A stretch of DNA of 64,000 nucleotides. Source: Candidatus Gemmiger stercoripullorum. Its GTDB lineage: Bacteria; Bacillota; Clostridia; Oscillospirales; Ruminococcaceae. Position 1 is the stretch's first letter. Each line of letters starts with the position of its first letter. The notes below the pieces were generated by a model. It saw nothing but the letters and a program-made list of their open reading frames with translations. It ran no database searches and was not told the origin of the DNA. This document shows positions 18,065 to 26,457 of this stretch, in pieces. The translations under genes were made by a program, and so were the position numbers. The stretch is taken from assembly GCA_019119365.1 (NCBI GenBank), contig DWXD01000044.1, forward strand, positions 1 to 64,000, given 5' to 3'.

Positions 18065-18835
18065 ATGAAACAGACCCTGCGCTATACCGCCTGGTGCTGG
18101 CGGCTGTGCCGCCGCCCGCTGGGCATGTGGCTTGCCCTGGGCGCGGCGGCCCAGGCCGTGCCGCTGCTGTGGGCCGCGTCCCGCCCGGCCAATGCTGCCT
18201 ACAGCTATGACTGGCTGCAAAACAGCGCCGGTACGCCGTTCGTCTTTGCGGTCTTCTACCTGGGTGCGGCGGTCGCCGCCCAGTGGCCGGTGCGCCAGGC
18301 GGCGGGCCGCAGCCGCGCCGCCTTCACCATCCTCACCTTCCGCATGCCCCGCCGCTGCCTGCTGGCCGGGCACATACTGAACACGCTGCTGGCGCTGTTT
18401 GCGGCCATGGCGGGGGAGCTGGCGCTGCTGTTCGCGCTCTGCCCGGCCGCGCTCGCCTTGCAGGACGCCGCCGCGGCCGCGTCCTTTGCGTTTGCGCTGC
18501 CCGCCGCCGGGCGGCTGTGGTGGGCCTGGGCAGGCAGCTACACGGTGCAGCTCCTGCTGCCTGTCACGGTGCCGGTGGCTGCAATGTGGGCGCTGGTGCT
18601 GGCCGTGCCCGCCGTGCTGGCTCCGGCCGTGGCGCTGCACCGCGGCGCGCACCGCCTGGCGGCCGCCGTGCTGGCGCTGGCCGCCGCGGGCTGCTGGGTT
18701 GGGCTGCTTTACCGCAACGGCGAACCGCTGTGCTCGCCGCTCACACTGGGGTTGGCGGCGGCGCTGGCGGCGCTGCTGGCGCTGACCGCGCTCTCCGCCC
18801 TCTGGGCGCTGCGCCGCGCCGAAATCGCCCGCTGA
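18065..18835 (+). CDS. Polytopic membrane protein, putative ABC permease subunit 1
   Basis: A 256-residue protein with about six hydrophobic segments and very few charges outside loops. The start is the ATG at 18065 behind AAAGGAGG, not the track's 17978. It resembles the second membrane protein at 20376: both open with a basic/aromatic amphipathic start (KQTLRYTAWCWRLCRRPL versus KRIAKLAAWHWALARKPF), have a YSYDWL or YATLYA extracytoplasmic patch, and share the TLPGPR/TFRMPR loop position. By context with the downstream ATPase it should form part of an ABC-2-like channel. That assignment is inference. Confidence 0.7.
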   Translation: MKQTLRYTAWCWRLCRRPLGMWLALGAAAQAVPLLWAASRPANAAYSYDWLQNSAGTPFVFAVFYLGAAVAAQWPVRQAAGRSRAAFTILTFRMPRRCLLAGHILNTLLALFAAMAGELALLFALCPAALALQDAAAAASFAFALPAAGRLWWAWAGSYTVQLLLPVTVPVAAMWALVLAVPAVLAPAVALHRGAHRLAAAVLALAAAGCWVGLLYRNGEPLCSPLTLGLAAALAALLALTALSALWALRRAEIAR

Positions 18836-18853
18836 CAGGGGAGGGAACGTTCA

Positions 18854-20362
18854 ATGCCTCAAAAGACAAACGCTGAAAAGCAAAAAAACAGACGCCCCTA
18901 CCGCGCCGCGCTGGTGGTTCTGGCGGCGGCGCTGGCCGTGTACGCGGCGCTGGCGGCCTTCCGCCTGGCCGGTTGGCCGCGCGGGCAGTTTGCCTTCACG
19001 GCCGCAAACGGCAGCGAGAGCGCCTGGCAGGGCTTCACGCTGTACACGGCGGTCGAATCCGGCAGGTCGCCCTTTGCGCTGCGGCTGGCGGCCCGCCTGC
19101 AGGACGGCGTGCTGGCCACCTGCTCCGTCCCGCCGCAGTCCGCGCAAAGCGGCTACAGCTACGCCGGTGTCCGCGAATTCCTCACGGTGCCTGCGGCGGA
19201 CCACCAAGCGCTGGACGCCGCCGCGGCCAAAACCGAAATAAGCAGCACAAGCGGCGCGTTTTTCCTGCAGCGCCGGTTTTACGGCCACGCCTACCTGACC
19301 GAGACCGACCGCGTGCAGGTGATGGAGGAGGTCACGTTCCAGGAGAACGGCCGCGTCATCGGTTCGGTGCGGCTGGACCTCGGCACAGTGAAGCTGCTGG
19401 AACCGGTCACGTTCTATGCCGAACTCTATGAGGACGCCGCGCCCCGGCGCATGGACAGCGACTACAGCCTGAACATTGATAACGGCCTGCCGCAAAGCTG
19501 GCCCGGCGAAACCGAGGAAGCTTACCGCCTGCAGTTCCTGCCCGCCGAAGACGCGGCCCTGATCGCCGTCGACCCGCTGCCGGGGTCGCCGCTTTCCTGC
19601 GGCGTCTACCGCGTGACCGAACTTTTGACCGAAGCCGAGGTCGCCGCCCTGCCCGCCGACACGGCGGTGGACGGCACGCCGATGACCGCGCTTTCCACGC
19701 CCTACGGCAGCGTTGAGCTGATCTGCCCGCTGGCGGCGGGCGAGACGGTCTGCCGCCTGCTGCCGGTGGAGGGCGGCCACGCGCTGCTGACCCGGCTGAC
19801 CACGGGCGCGTTCCGCCTCTATCTCTTTGACGGGGGCTGGCAGCTGCAGAGCGAACAGACGCTGCCCATCCGCCAAGACCCGGCGGCAAGCTACACGATG
19901 CCGGAGCGCCTGCGCGGGGACGAGCTTGTGCTGCAGCTGCAGAACGAGCAGGACCCCGAAGCCCCCGGCGATACCTGGGTGCTGCGCGTGAGCGGCGGGC
20001 AGCTGGCCGAAAGCATCTGCCTGCCCGGCGCGGCGCTGCCTGCCGCGGACGATACGGGCGGCCCGTGGCTGGCGGCCGCCGGGCTTAACGCGGACGCCAC
20101 CGCGCTGCTGACCGTGCAAACCGCCTGCCACACCGAGACCGCCCGCCTGCCCGGCGCGGGGCAAACGCTGCCCGCCAGCGCGCTGGTGGAGGACGGCTAC
20201 CTGCTGCGCGTGTGGCAGGGCGGCGTGTGCACGGCCGCCGGTACGCTGGCCGCCAACGTGCAGGCCAACTGGCGCGGCGATGTCTGGGGCGGCAGCCGCC
20301 AGCTCAACCTCAGCCTGCCCGCGCCGGGGGAAACCGCCGCCCTGCGCCGGTATTTTGAGTAA
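18854..20362 (+). CDS. Exported single-span protein of the Ytr-like operon, copy 1
   Basis: 502 residues, family not recognised. A basic N-terminus and one hydrophobic helix (about 18-40) predict a signal anchor with about 460 residues outside the cell. The ectodomain begins with a WQGFTLYTAVESG block and contains many short strands, suggesting a beta-propeller-like or beta-sandwich fold. It has no cysteine motif or recognisable catalytic signature. The second exported protein of the operon has LQGFTLQGRVEHSG at the same distance from its anchor and a shared GVYRV motif, so the two look like diverged paralogues. It lies 18 bp after the membrane-protein gene. Confidence 0.75.
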   Translation: MPQKTNAEKQKNRRPYRAALVVLAAALAVYAALAAFRLAGWPRGQFAFTAANGSESAWQGFTLYTAVESGRSPFALRLAARLQDGVLATCSVPPQSAQSGYSYAGVREFLTVPAADHQALDAAAAKTEISSTSGAFFLQRRFYGHAYLTETDRVQVMEEVTFQENGRVIGSVRLDLGTVKLLEPVTFYAELYEDAAPRRMDSDYSLNIDNGLPQSWPGETEEAYRLQFLPAEDAALIAVDPLPGSPLSCGVYRVTELLTEAEVAALPADTAVDGTPMTALSTPYGSVELICPLAAGETVCRLLPVEGGHALLTRLTTGAFRLYLFDGGWQLQSEQTLPIRQDPAASYTMPERLRGDELVLQLQNEQDPEAPGDTWVLRVSGGQLAESICLPGAALPAADDTGGPWLAAAGLNADATALLTVQTACHTETARLPGAGQTLPASALVEDGYLLRVWQGGVCTAAGTLAANVQANWRGDVWGGSRQLNLSLPAPGETAALRRYFE

Positions 20363-20375
20363 AGGGGGAAACGCT

Positions 20376-21203
20376 ATGAAACGCATTGCCAAACTGGCCG
20401 CCTGGCACTGGGCGCTGGCCCGCAAACCGTTTTTGGCGCTGTGCGCCGTTTTTGCCGCCCAGCAGCTCGCCCTGCTGCTGGCGGCGGCCGCCCTGCAGGC
20501 GAACATCGGCCACAGCTACGCCACGCTGTACGCCGCCTGCTGGCAGCCGCTGGCGTTTTTGCTGGGGCTGGCGGCGGCGCTGCTGGTGGCTTCGGCCGGG
20601 CTGTGGCGGCCCGGGGCCGCGCGCACCGGCACGGCGCTGCTCACGCTGCCCGGCCCGCGCTGGCATCTGGCGGCGGCGCAAAGCGCGCTCTGCGCGCTGC
20701 TGGCGCTGATCTTCACGGCCTGGCAGGTCGTTTTGTACGCCGCGTGCTATGTGCCGGTCACGGCGCTGCTCGCCGCCACTGCCGGCGCACAGCTCGCCAC
20801 GCCCGGCACCGTCTACTATGCGCAGATGGCCGCCGCCAGCACGCAGCCCGGTATGCCCGCCACCACCCTGTATGCGCAGGCGGCCCTGCAGCCGCTTTTC
20901 CAGGCGCTGGCCCCTGCGTTCCCGCTGGGGTGGGCGGCGCTGGCCGTGGGCTTTGCCTGCGTGGCTGTCCAGTCCGGCTGTCTGTTCTTCCACCGCGGGT
21001 GGGGGCGGGCGGCTTCGGCCGCGCTGTGGCTTTGCACCTGCGGCGGCGCGCTGCTCGCTGTGTACGGCGCCCGGCAGCTGCACCAATATGGCTTTGACCT
21101 CTACGGCGGGGCCCTGGTCGTCGGCCTCGGGGTCATGGCCGTGCCGCTGGCCGTTCAGCTGCCGTGGACGCTGCTGCGCCTGCGCCGCGGCGAGCTTTTG
21201 TAA
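20376..21203 (+). CDS. Polytopic membrane protein, putative ABC permease subunit 2
   Basis: 275 residues with about six hydrophobic segments. The start is the ATG at 20376 behind AAAGGGGG; the track's longer form (20280) is out of the family pattern. It is a likely paralogue of the 18065 gene, with matching amphipathic start and loop positions. It lies 13 bp after the first exported-protein gene and 15 bp before the second. Together with the 18065 product and the ATPase at 22629 it could form a heterodimeric ABC complex (inference). Confidence 0.7.
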   Translation: MKRIAKLAAWHWALARKPFLALCAVFAAQQLALLLAAAALQANIGHSYATLYAACWQPLAFLLGLAAALLVASAGLWRPGAARTGTALLTLPGPRWHLAAAQSALCALLALIFTAWQVVLYAACYVPVTALLAATAGAQLATPGTVYYAQMAAASTQPGMPATTLYAQAALQPLFQALAPAFPLGWAALAVGFACVAVQSGCLFFHRGWGRAASAALWLCTCGGALLAVYGARQLHQYGFDLYGGALVVGLGVMAVPLAVQLPWTLLRLRRGELL

Positions 21204-21218
21204 AGGAGGAAAAACGCG

Positions 21219-22613
21219 ATGAAAACCACCCGCAAACCCGGCCGCAGCCTGGCTGTGCTGGCACTGGCCGCCGCGGCGGTGCTGGCGGCGGCCGCCGTCT
21301 TCCACTATGCGGGGCGCGGCGTGCTCAACGCCCGCCTGATCGAGCCGCAGGGCGACCCCGCGGCGCTGCAGGGCTTTACGCTGCAGGGCCGGGTCGAGCA
21401 CAGCGGCAACGCGCGGACCACCTTTGCCGTGCAGGACGGCGGCTTTACCAGCGCGACCGAACTGGATACGGACGCCGATCCGCAGAGCTACGGCTTCGGT
21501 TCTGTCAGCTGGGGTACGTTGTGGACCGTGCTGCCGCAGGACCTGGACGCCGTCAACGCCGCGGCCGAGAGCAGCGGCGACACCCTTTACAGCCAGGCCA
21601 GCCGGCTTGTGCGCATCTGCACGCTCAACCTGCCGGACGGCAGCTGCGTGGCGTTCCCGGGCATGACCTGCGAGCTGGACGAGCCTGTCCAGGTCGCCGC
21701 TTACTGGGACGAACTGCGCGGCGGCTGGCAGGCCTGGCGCGACGCCGCCGACCCCGGGGCCCTGCCCGACGGCCCGCAGCTCTCCTTTGAAACGCCGCGC
21801 TGGCAGGGGCATTACTGCTTTGTCTGGCCGCAGTCCACCGACCGGATGACCGCCGGGGTCTACCGCGTTGACCAGGCGCTGTCCGCCGCCGAGGCGGACG
21901 CGCAGGACGGAAGCCAGACCCCCGCCGCCGGGGGAAGCTATGGGGCCGTCAGCTGCCTGTATGCGCCGCCCGAAGCCGCCCGCGTGCTGGCCTGCCTGCC
22001 CGCCGGGGATCTGATGGGGGTGCTGTACCTGGACGCGGAAAACACAATGCTGCTCGACTTCGTCAGTCAGGACGGCCGCTGCGTTGAACAGTATCCGCTT
22101 GCCGCCCAGGTCGACCCGAGCACGGCGTACGCCGAACGGCTGCCCTGCCAGCGCGAAGGGCAGGCGGCTTTCCTGGCCGGCTGCATGGCGGGGGAAGAAG
22201 TACAATTGTGGAAACATCTGGTCGTCGTACAGGTGGAGAACGGCCGGGTGAGCCGGCTGTACAATGAGGCTTATGCCCCCGCGCGCACCGCGCTGGGGAA
22301 CGAGAGCTTCGGCGGAGACCTGTGCCTGGCCCAGCTGGACGGCACCGGCGACCGCCTGCTGCTGGTGGAGGAAGCCTATGATGTCTGGCGCTGGACCGTG
22401 CGCGGGTACGAGGAACGCGCCATGACCAAGAACTGCTACCTGACTGTGCAGGATACGGCCGAAGGCAAGATGCTGTACAGCGCCAAAATCAAGACCGACC
22501 AGCTCAGCGGCTGGGGTTGGGGAAGCATGCACGGCCATGTGTACAATGCGTTGGACGCCCTGCACACGCTGAGCGCCAGCTCCTATATTGATTTCCCGGA
22601 TCTTGCCGAATAA
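21219..22613 (+). CDS. Exported single-span protein of the Ytr-like operon, copy 2
   Basis: 464 residues with a basic start (MKTTRKPGRS), one hydrophobic helix (about 10-32) and a large outer domain. The motif LQGFTLQGRVEHSGN directly after the anchor parallels copy 1. The C-terminal half has several aromatic-rich strands (WRWTVRGYEERAMTKNCYLTV) suggesting repeated beta blades. No enzyme motif is visible. AAAGGAGG precedes the ATG. Its role could be ligand sensing or coupling to the envelope, as proposed for accessory proteins of other Ytr-like systems, but this cannot be shown here. Confidence 0.75.
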   Translation: MKTTRKPGRSLAVLALAAAAVLAAAAVFHYAGRGVLNARLIEPQGDPAALQGFTLQGRVEHSGNARTTFAVQDGGFTSATELDTDADPQSYGFGSVSWGTLWTVLPQDLDAVNAAAESSGDTLYSQASRLVRICTLNLPDGSCVAFPGMTCELDEPVQVAAYWDELRGGWQAWRDAADPGALPDGPQLSFETPRWQGHYCFVWPQSTDRMTAGVYRVDQALSAAEADAQDGSQTPAAGGSYGAVSCLYAPPEAARVLACLPAGDLMGVLYLDAENTMLLDFVSQDGRCVEQYPLAAQVDPSTAYAERLPCQREGQAAFLAGCMAGEEVQLWKHLVVVQVENGRVSRLYNEAYAPARTALGNESFGGDLCLAQLDGTGDRLLLVEEAYDVWRWTVRGYEERAMTKNCYLTVQDTAEGKMLYSAKIKTDQLSGWGWGSMHGHVYNALDALHTLSASSYIDFPDLAE

Positions 22614-22628
22614 AAGGAGGGGACTGCA

Positions 22629-23360
22629 ATGATCGAAGTCAAGGACCTGAAAAAGACCTGGCGGCGCCGCGGCAAGCCGGTCGGCCTGCTGGGCGCGAGC
22701 TTTACGGTGCCAAACGGGCAGATCGTAGGCGTGCTGGGCGACAACGGCGCAGGCAAAACCACGCTGCTGCGCACGATGGCCGGGCTTTTGCCCGCGCAGG
22801 GCGGCACGGCGCTGTTCGACGGCCGCCCCGCCGCCAGCCAGTACGAGCGGCTCAGCTTCATCACCGGCGAAGGCAGCTACTACCCCGCCATGACGGTGGG
22901 GGAGTACGGCGCGTTTTTGGCCGACCTGCACCCGGCGTTCGACCCGGCGCGCTACGCGGCGTTTTTGCAGTTTTTCTCCCTGGCCGAAACCGACCGCATC
23001 GGCCACCTTTCCACCGGGCAGAAAGCGCGGGTGGAGCTGGCCGCCGGGTTTGCCAAGCGGGCGGACTATTACCTGATGGACGAGCCGTTTTTGGGCAAGG
23101 ACGCCTTCACCCGCAAGGACGTTCTCAAGCTGATGAGCGGCGTGCTGCACGGCGGCGAGACCATTTTGCTGACGACGCATTATCTGGATGATGTGGAGCA
23201 GTTTTTGGACCGCGTTCTTGTGCTGCATGACGGCGTCATCGCCGATGATTTCCTCATGGAGGACCTGCAGCAGAGCGGCGAAACGCTGCTGGCCCGCCTG
23301 GGCCGCACCTGCGGGTGGGACCCCGCGCGCTACCTGCAGTTCGGCCGGGGGGAGGGGTGA
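22629..23360 (+). CDS. ABC transporter ATPase, YtrB-like
   Basis: A 243-residue nucleotide-binding subunit. Walker A is GDNGAGKTTLLR (about residue 39), the signature is HLSTGQKARVEL (threonine replacing the second position of LSGGQ), Walker B plus catalytic acid is YYLMDEPF, and the H-loop is LLTTHYLDD. All functional positions look present. The LSTGQ signature and the long spacing MTVGEYGAFLADLHPAFD are typical of Ytr/GntR-linked ATPases. It is the only ATPase of the operon and would pair with the two membrane proteins. Confidence 0.9.
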   Translation: MIEVKDLKKTWRRRGKPVGLLGASFTVPNGQIVGVLGDNGAGKTTLLRTMAGLLPAQGGTALFDGRPAASQYERLSFITGEGSYYPAMTVGEYGAFLADLHPAFDPARYAAFLQFFSLAETDRIGHLSTGQKARVELAAGFAKRADYYLMDEPFLGKDAFTRKDVLKLMSGVLHGGETILLTTHYLDDVEQFLDRVLVLHDGVIADDFLMEDLQQSGETLLARLGRTCGWDPARYLQFGRGEG

Positions 23361-23363
23361 ACC

Positions 23364-23582
23364 ATGCCCCGCCTGACCCCCAACGAAGCCGCCCTCTGGC
23401 GGCTTTTGCAGGCGCGCCGCGGCCAGGCCGTGCCCCGCGCGGAGCTGTTGGCGGGCGTCGGCTGGCCGGCCGCCGCCCGCACCCGCACGCTGGATGTGCA
23501 CATCCAGCACCTGCGCCGCAAACTCGGCCCCGCCGCCCGCATCGAGACCGTGTTCAAGGTCGGCTACCGCCTGGTGGGCTGA
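23364..23582 (+). CDS. Stand-alone OmpR-type winged-helix protein
   Basis: Only 72 residues, all corresponding to the Trans_reg_C DNA-binding domain of OmpR/PhoB response regulators: LTPNEAALWRLLQARRGQAV, the recognition helix TRTLDVHIQHLRRKLG, and the wing ending VFKVGYRLVG. There is no receiver domain and no room for one. The ATG follows the ATPase stop by 3 bp, so it is coupled to the transporter operon. It may be a second regulator of the system; its partner or signal is unknown. The sequence match is clear even though the protein is very short. Confidence 0.88.
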   Translation: MPRLTPNEAALWRLLQARRGQAVPRAELLAGVGWPAAARTRTLDVHIQHLRRKLGPAARIETVFKVGYRLVG

Positions 23583-23595
23583 CAAAACAGAAAAG

Positions 23596-23643
23596 AAAAA
23601 CCGGCGCCCGCTGCCATTCCCAAGGCAGCGGGCGCCGGTTTTT
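23596..23643. terminator. Strong bidirectional terminator
   Basis: A perfect 20-bp stem: AAAAACCGGCGCCCGCTGCC at 23596-23615 with its complement at 23624-23643 and an 8-nt loop. It ends the Ytr-like operon on the plus strand. Confidence 0.92.
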
Positions 23644-23715
23644 TAAAACATGTTTGTCGCCCCGGCGAAACAGGCGCTGGACCAGTCGAAAAATTGCAAC
23701 CCGCATCCCGCCGCA

Positions 23716-23855
23716 ACCTCTGTAGGGGCCGATTCCATATCGGCCCGCGCCGCGCCGCCGCAACCCCCGCGGGCGGATATCGAATCCGCCCCTGCGACCG
23801 GCCACAGGGCCCGCAACCCCTGTAGGGGACGATGCTCGCATCGTCCCGCGGCACT
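23716..23855. repeat. Cluster of three REP-like palindromes
   Basis: Three GTAGGGG-type palindromic units: GGGCCGAT-tccat-ATCGGCCC (23726-23746), GGGCGGAT-atcga-ATCCGCCC in reverse orientation (23771-23791), and GGGACGATGC-tc-GCATCGTCCC (23826-23847). Units 1 and 3 share the flank CTGTAGGGG and a CCCGCG tail; unit 2 has the mirror image. They look like dispersed intergenic REP-type repeats. Apart from these and the adjacent terminator, the 23583-23914 gap shows no gene. Confidence 0.8.
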
Positions 23856-23914
23856 GGCCGGGCTGCCAACCTCCCCGGGAAAACAGAAACCTCCCCCGCG
23901 CGCGGGGCTGCGCC

Positions 23915-24883
23915 TCACACGCCGCCCTGTCCGTTCACGCGCTCGAACACGCGCAGGATGTCCGGGTCGGCCAGCTTGATGCACCGGCCGGACAGGCGGT
24001 GCAGGCCGTTTTCTTCGGGGATGCGCCCAAACGTCAGCCGCTGCGCGCACAGCGCCTGCGTCTTTAGCCCGCTGCGCTCGTTCATTTTGCGGTTGCCGTA
24101 CTTGATATCGCCCAGCACCGGGTGGCCCAGATACGCCAGGTGTGCGCGGATCTGGTGCGTGCGCCCGGTGACAAGCCCGATGCGGCACAGCGCATACGGC
24201 CCCTGGCACCGCAGCACGGACACATCGGTGATGATCTGCTTGTACCCTTCGCTTTCGCGCGCGTGGATGCGGACCTTGTTGCCCTTCTCGCTGTGCTGCA
24301 GCCAGGCGATGTGCCGCCCGGCGGGCGGCGCGCCCACCGTGATGGTCAGGTACTCTTTTTTCAGCCAGTCGCTGCGGATGATCTCGTTCATGTCGCGCAG
24401 CGCGGCATAGTTTTTGGCCGCGATCACCAGCCCTTCGGTGCCGCGGTCCAGCCGGTTGCACAGCGCGGGGGCAAACCGCTGCTCGGCGTGCGGGTCATAC
24501 TGCCCGGCCGCCGCCAGCTGCGCCGTGAACGCGTCGATCAGGTTTGCGTCGCCGGTGCGGTCGCTGTGGCACAAAAGGTGCGCGGGTTTGTACAAGACGG
24601 CGATGTCCGCATCCTCGTACACGACCGTCACCGGCGGCTGGCGGCGCGCCGGTTTCGCGGCCGGGGCGGGCTTTTCGGGGAAAAACTCGTCGTTGATATA
24701 CAGCTCGATCACATCGCCCGCCGCCAGCCTTGCGTCCGGCTCGGCGCGCCGGCCGTTGACCTTGACGCGTTTGTTGCGGAAACTCTTGTACAAAAGGCTG
24801 CGCGGCAGCCCGCTGGTCACGCTCTCCACAAAGCGGGACAGGCGCACCCCGTCCTCGTTTGCCCCGGCGGTAAACTTTTTCAT
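23915..24883 (-). CDS. RluA-family pseudouridine synthase with S4 domain
   Basis: Converts specific uridines of rRNA to pseudouridine. The 322 residues contain an N-terminal S4 RNA-binding domain (about 14-75, SLLYKSFRNKRVKVNGRR) and a catalytic domain with the aspartate motif NRLDRGTEGLVIAAK and the C-terminal GRTHQIRAHLAYLGHPVLGD. The sequence is closer to RluC-type than RluD-type enzymes, but the exact target cannot be read from it. The track's start at 25615 is an artefact. The ATG at 24883 follows GGGAGGGG. It is divergent from radC. Confidence 0.92.
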   Translation of the reverse strand: MKKFTAGANEDGVRLSRFVESVTSGLPRSLLYKSFRNKRVKVNGRRAEPDARLAAGDVIELYINDEFFPEKPAPAAKPARRQPPVTVVYEDADIAVLYKPAHLLCHSDRTGDANLIDAFTAQLAAAGQYDPHAEQRFAPALCNRLDRGTEGLVIAAKNYAALRDMNEIIRSDWLKKEYLTITVGAPPAGRHIAWLQHSEKGNKVRIHARESEGYKQIITDVSVLRCQGPYALCRIGLVTGRTHQIRAHLAYLGHPVLGDIKYGNRKMNERSGLKTQALCAQRLTFGRIPEENGLHRLSGRCIKLADPDILRVFERVNGQGGV

Positions 24884-24901
24884 CCCGGCCCCTCCCGTGC
24901 A

Positions 24902-24929
24902 TTGCAAATCGTTGAGAATAGTATATAAT
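24902..24929 (+). promoter_or_regulatory. Promoter of radC
   Basis: TTGCAA, 16 nt, TATAAT (-10 at 24924-24929), about 45 nt upstream of the radC ATG. Confidence 0.7.
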
Positions 24930-24973
24930 AAAAACGACCGAACGTAAAGCCGCAGAGGGGGAGGGAAGCCGCC

Positions 24974-25783
24974 ATGCCGCAGGACAAAAAGGAAAAGCCG
25001 CTGCACGCCGACCACCGCGCCCGCATGCAGCAGCGTGTGCGGCGCGACGGCCTTGCCAGCCTGGCCGCGCACGAAGTGCTGGAATACCTGCTGTTTTTCT
25101 CCATCCCGCGGCAGGACACCAACCCCATCGCCCACCGCCTGATCCGCCATTTCGGCAGCTACTGCAACGTGCTGGACGCCACCGAGGAAGAGCTGCTCAA
25201 GGTCGAAGGCGTCGGCCCGGCCAGCGCGCGGCTCATCGCGTCCATCCGCAAGTTTGAGCAGGTCTACCAGCTGCAGCAGCGGCGCGGCCGCGCCCGGCCG
25301 CTGCGCACCGAGGCCGACCGCATCGAGTATGTCAGCCCGCTGTTTCTTTCCGAACGCGAGGAAAAGTGCTACCTGATCACGATGAACGACCAGTGCCTGC
25401 CGCTGCGGGAGGTCCTTGTGTCCGAAGGCGTGCCCAACCACACCGGCATCGACAGCCGCAAGCTCGCGCGGGCGGCGGTGGCCAGCGGCGGCACCTGCGC
25501 CGTGCTGGCGCACAACCACCCCTCCGGCGTGGCCGCGCCGTCCCGGTCGGACCTTGTGGCCACCGCGCTGGTCGAACGCCTGCTGGATACGCTGGGCGTG
25601 CATCTGCTGGACCACATCATCACCGCGCCGGACGGCGCCGCCAGCATGATGCGCCAGTACCGCGCCGCGCAGGAGCAGGCCCGGCGCGAAGGCGAAACCC
25701 TGGCCCGGCCCGCCGTGCAGGACCCCATGCTTGCCAGCGACCCGGTCATCCTCCTTGATACCCTCGAAGGCGAAGAAGCATAA
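24974..25783 (+). CDS. radC: RadC/JAB-domain protein
   Basis: 269 residues of the RadC family, named for DNA repair although its biochemical role is unsettled. An N-terminal helix-hairpin-helix region (LLKVEGVGPASARLIAS, about 75-95) precedes the JAMM metallo-domain with AHNHPSG and a downstream aspartate in GVHLLDHIITAPDG. The 45-residue C-terminal tail after the JAB domain (AAQEQARREGETLARP) is longer than usual and of unknown use. It is a single gene between its own promoter and a hairpin terminator. Confidence 0.9.
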   Translation: MPQDKKEKPLHADHRARMQQRVRRDGLASLAAHEVLEYLLFFSIPRQDTNPIAHRLIRHFGSYCNVLDATEEELLKVEGVGPASARLIASIRKFEQVYQLQQRRGRARPLRTEADRIEYVSPLFLSEREEKCYLITMNDQCLPLREVLVSEGVPNHTGIDSRKLARAAVASGGTCAVLAHNHPSGVAAPSRSDLVATALVERLLDTLGVHLLDHIITAPDGAASMMRQYRAAQEQARREGETLARPAVQDPMLASDPVILLDTLEGEEA

Positions 25784-25792
25784 AACACAAAA

Positions 25793-25830
25793 CCGCCGCC
25801 CCTTGCGGGGCGGCGGCGTTATGCCTGTTT
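25793..25830. terminator. Convergent terminator of radC and hpf
   Basis: CCGCCGCCCC-ttgc-GGGGCGGCGG. On the minus strand it is followed by TTTTGTGTTTTA, and on the plus strand by a weaker CGTTATGCCTGTTTT. Confidence 0.75.
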
Positions 25831-25852
25831 TACGTTTTATGCGTTACGCTTC

Positions 25853-26365
25853 TTATTCTTCCGGCACCAGCAGCCCGTAGCCGCCGTTGGCGCGGCGGTA
25901 CACGGCTTCAATGCCGCCGCTCTCGACGCTGCGGAACAGATAGAAGCTGTGGCCCAGCAGGTCCATCTGCAAAATGGCTTCCTCGACCGTGCAGGGCTTG
26001 ACCGCGAAGTGCTTTTCGCGCACAACGTTCATCGGCTCCTCCGTCACCTGCGGGGCTTCCTGCGCGGCTGCGGCCGTCAGCTTGTCGCCCAGGCGCTTGC
26101 GGTGTTTTACCACCCGGCGCACCAGCAGGTCCACGGCGTCGTTCAGGGCGTCCTCCATGCGCTCGTCGGTCTTTTCGGCCCGCATTGTCAGCGAACCGCT
26201 GCGCAGCGTCAGCTCCACCGTCTGGCCGCTTTTTTCCACCGTGACGGTGACCTGGGCCGCCGGCTCCTGCGGGAAGAACTTGTCCAGCTTGGCCAGCTTT
26301 TTCTCCGCCAGGTCGATAAAACTCTGCTTTAAGGTGACACGGCGACCGGTACATGTGACTTTCAT
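25853..26365 (-). CDS. hpf: Long-form ribosome hibernation promoting factor
   Basis: Binds the 30S subunit and drives 100S dimer formation in slow growth. The 170-residue protein has the N-terminal S30AE/RaiA domain (MKVTCTGRRVTLKQSF, about 1-100) and the C-terminal dimerisation domain (VVREKHFAVKPCTVEEAILQMDLLGHSFYLF, about 118-170), so it is the long Firmicutes type. The ATG at 26365 follows AAGGGAGG; the track's start at 26401 adds an unlikely leader. It is monocistronic. Confidence 0.95.
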   Translation of the reverse strand: MKVTCTGRRVTLKQSFIDLAEKKLAKLDKFFPQEPAAQVTVTVEKSGQTVELTLRSGSLTMRAEKTDERMEDALNDAVDLLVRRVVKHRKRLGDKLTAAAAQEAPQVTEEPMNVVREKHFAVKPCTVEEAILQMDLLGHSFYLFRSVESGGIEAVYRRANGGYGLLVPEE

Positions 26366-26457
26366 TGGAAAACCTCCCTTATGCGCCGCACCCGGCGGCA
26401 CGGCGCCTCATCGGCCCCCGCCCGGCGCCTTGCGGTGCGGGCGGATACCGTACCTAT

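Noticed and set aside
20310-23585. 1091-residue minus-strand ORF across the Ytr-like operon
   Set aside because: Shadow of GC-rich genes on the plus strand; composition is His/Gly/Arg/Gln-rich with no domain, and plus-strand genes have starts, ribosome sites and motifs.
23716-23855. CRISPR-like array
   Set aside because: Units differ in sequence and orientation and spacing is irregular; these are palindromic interspersed repeats.
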